From W589 sp964611805 (lineage in GTDB: Bacteria > Chloroflexota > Dehalococcoidia > Dehalococcoidales > Fen-1064): a stretch of DNA of 28,654 bases. The stretch's first letter is position 1; each line of letters begins with the position of its first letter. A program made the position numbers and the translations under genes. The notes beneath the pieces were generated by a model. It made no database searches, was not told the DNA's origin, and worked only from the letters and a program-made list of their open reading frames with translations. Shown piece after piece: positions 28,219-28,654 of this stretch. The stretch is taken from assembly GCA_964611805.1 (NCBI GenBank), contig CAZTBG010000027.1, positions 1 through 28,654 on the forward strand. The letters are read 5' to 3'.

Positions 28219-28654
28219 ATGACGACAGTTAATTCCGTACTGGGGCCGATTGACACCAAAGACCTGGGTTTTACCCTGATGCATGAGCATATCCTTGTCG
28301 GCTTTGCCGGGGTCTATCGGGACTATCCGGAACTCCTCGGTGACGACCCACTGGGGCGGGCTGTTGATAAGCTCAAGCAGGCTAAAGAGGGCGGAGTGGA
28401 CACAATTGTTGACGCGACAACCATTGACCTCGGCCGTGACATAAAATTTATTGCCGAGGCTTCGCGACGCAGCGGGGTCAACATTATTGCTGTTTCCGGC
28501 TGGTGGATGGAAATACCCAGGTTCTTCCAGGCGGCCTCCATTGGGCAATTGACGGAAGTGTTTGTCCGTGAAATAGAAGTGGGTATCTCCGGTACTGACA
28601 TTAAAGCCGGCGTCCTCAAGTCGGCCAGCGACTATGGCGGCGTGACCCCGCAGA
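28219..28654 (+). CDS. Phosphotriesterase-family metal hydrolase (partial)
   Basis: The first 145 codons of a gene that runs off the window. The N-terminus VLGPIDTKDLGFTLMHEHILVGFAG carries the HxH metal-ligand pair (His22, His24) of the amidohydrolase superfamily. Later GGVDTIVDATTIDLGRD matches the phosphotriesterase-homology (PHP/PTE, parathion-hydrolase-like) family, and IIAVSGWW the next strand. Members hydrolyse lactones or phosphotriesters. AAAGGAG lies eight bases before the ATG, and the gap to the previous gene is 24 bases, so it is probably co-transcribed with the RRM-methyltransferase. Confidence 0.85.
   Translation, partial: MTTVNSVLGPIDTKDLGFTLMHEHILVGFAGVYRDYPELLGDDPLGRAVDKLKQAKEGGVDTIVDATTIDLGRDIKFIAEASRRSGVNIIAVSGWWMEIPRFFQAASIGQLTEVFVREIEVGISGTDIKAGVLKSASDYGGVTPQ

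Overview
The window looks like a chromosomal segment of an anaerobic, moderately GC-rich bacterium. Iron-sulfur proteins are abundant, a CooC-type metallocentre ATPase is present, and biosynthetic genes are packed into short operons with frequent GTG/TTG starts. The style resembles Dehalococcoidia-type Chloroflexota, but that is an inference from gene content and not a phylogenetic result. There are no rRNA or tRNA genes, no CRISPR array and no transposase. No gene-free stretch exceeds 300 bases; the longest, about 270 bases before the hisB-like gene, is rich in repeats and promoter-like sequence.

Layout. (1) 1-201: the tail of a plus-strand gene and a terminator hairpin. (2) 226-9094, all minus strand: two tandem paralogous SDRs of the peroxisomal multifunctional enzyme type, a nucleoside deoxyribosyltransferase-like protein, two SAM methyltransferases, an SbcD nuclease without SbcC followed by an unknown protein, a HAD phosphatase, a pair of intergenic hairpins, glycyl-tRNA synthetase and a DUF1648-like membrane protein. 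(3) 9265-14869, plus strand with its own promoter: a seven-gene cluster holding a GltD-like flavoprotein, two ferredoxin-type proteins, a cysteine-rich protein, an SDR lacking its catalytic lysine, an internally duplicated unknown protein and a CooC-like ATPase. This is the best candidate here for an undescribed redox system. (4) 14941-16472: purC translationally coupled to a truncated QueG-like Fe-S protein.

(5) 16461-23912, minus strand: a histidine biosynthesis cluster read hisZ, hisG, lipoprotein, hisD, hisC, gap, hisB, SDR. Two architectures are unusual. HisG is a head-to-tail fusion of two HisG domains whose signature motifs appear to have decayed in a complementary way. HisB carries an extra N-terminal helix-turn-helix-like domain, and its promoter region contains repeated GTATTGTA words and a perfect dyad, which suggests a self-regulating enzyme. 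(6) 24049-26445, plus strand: a membrane-bound NfeD protease, a short NfeD OB-fold protein and a stomatin/SPFH partner. (7) 26513-28654: a biotin protein ligase with an apparently leaderless promoter, divergent from an RRM-methyltransferase fusion that is followed by the start of a phosphotriesterase-family hydrolase.

All functional assignments rest on motifs read by eye. No database search was possible.
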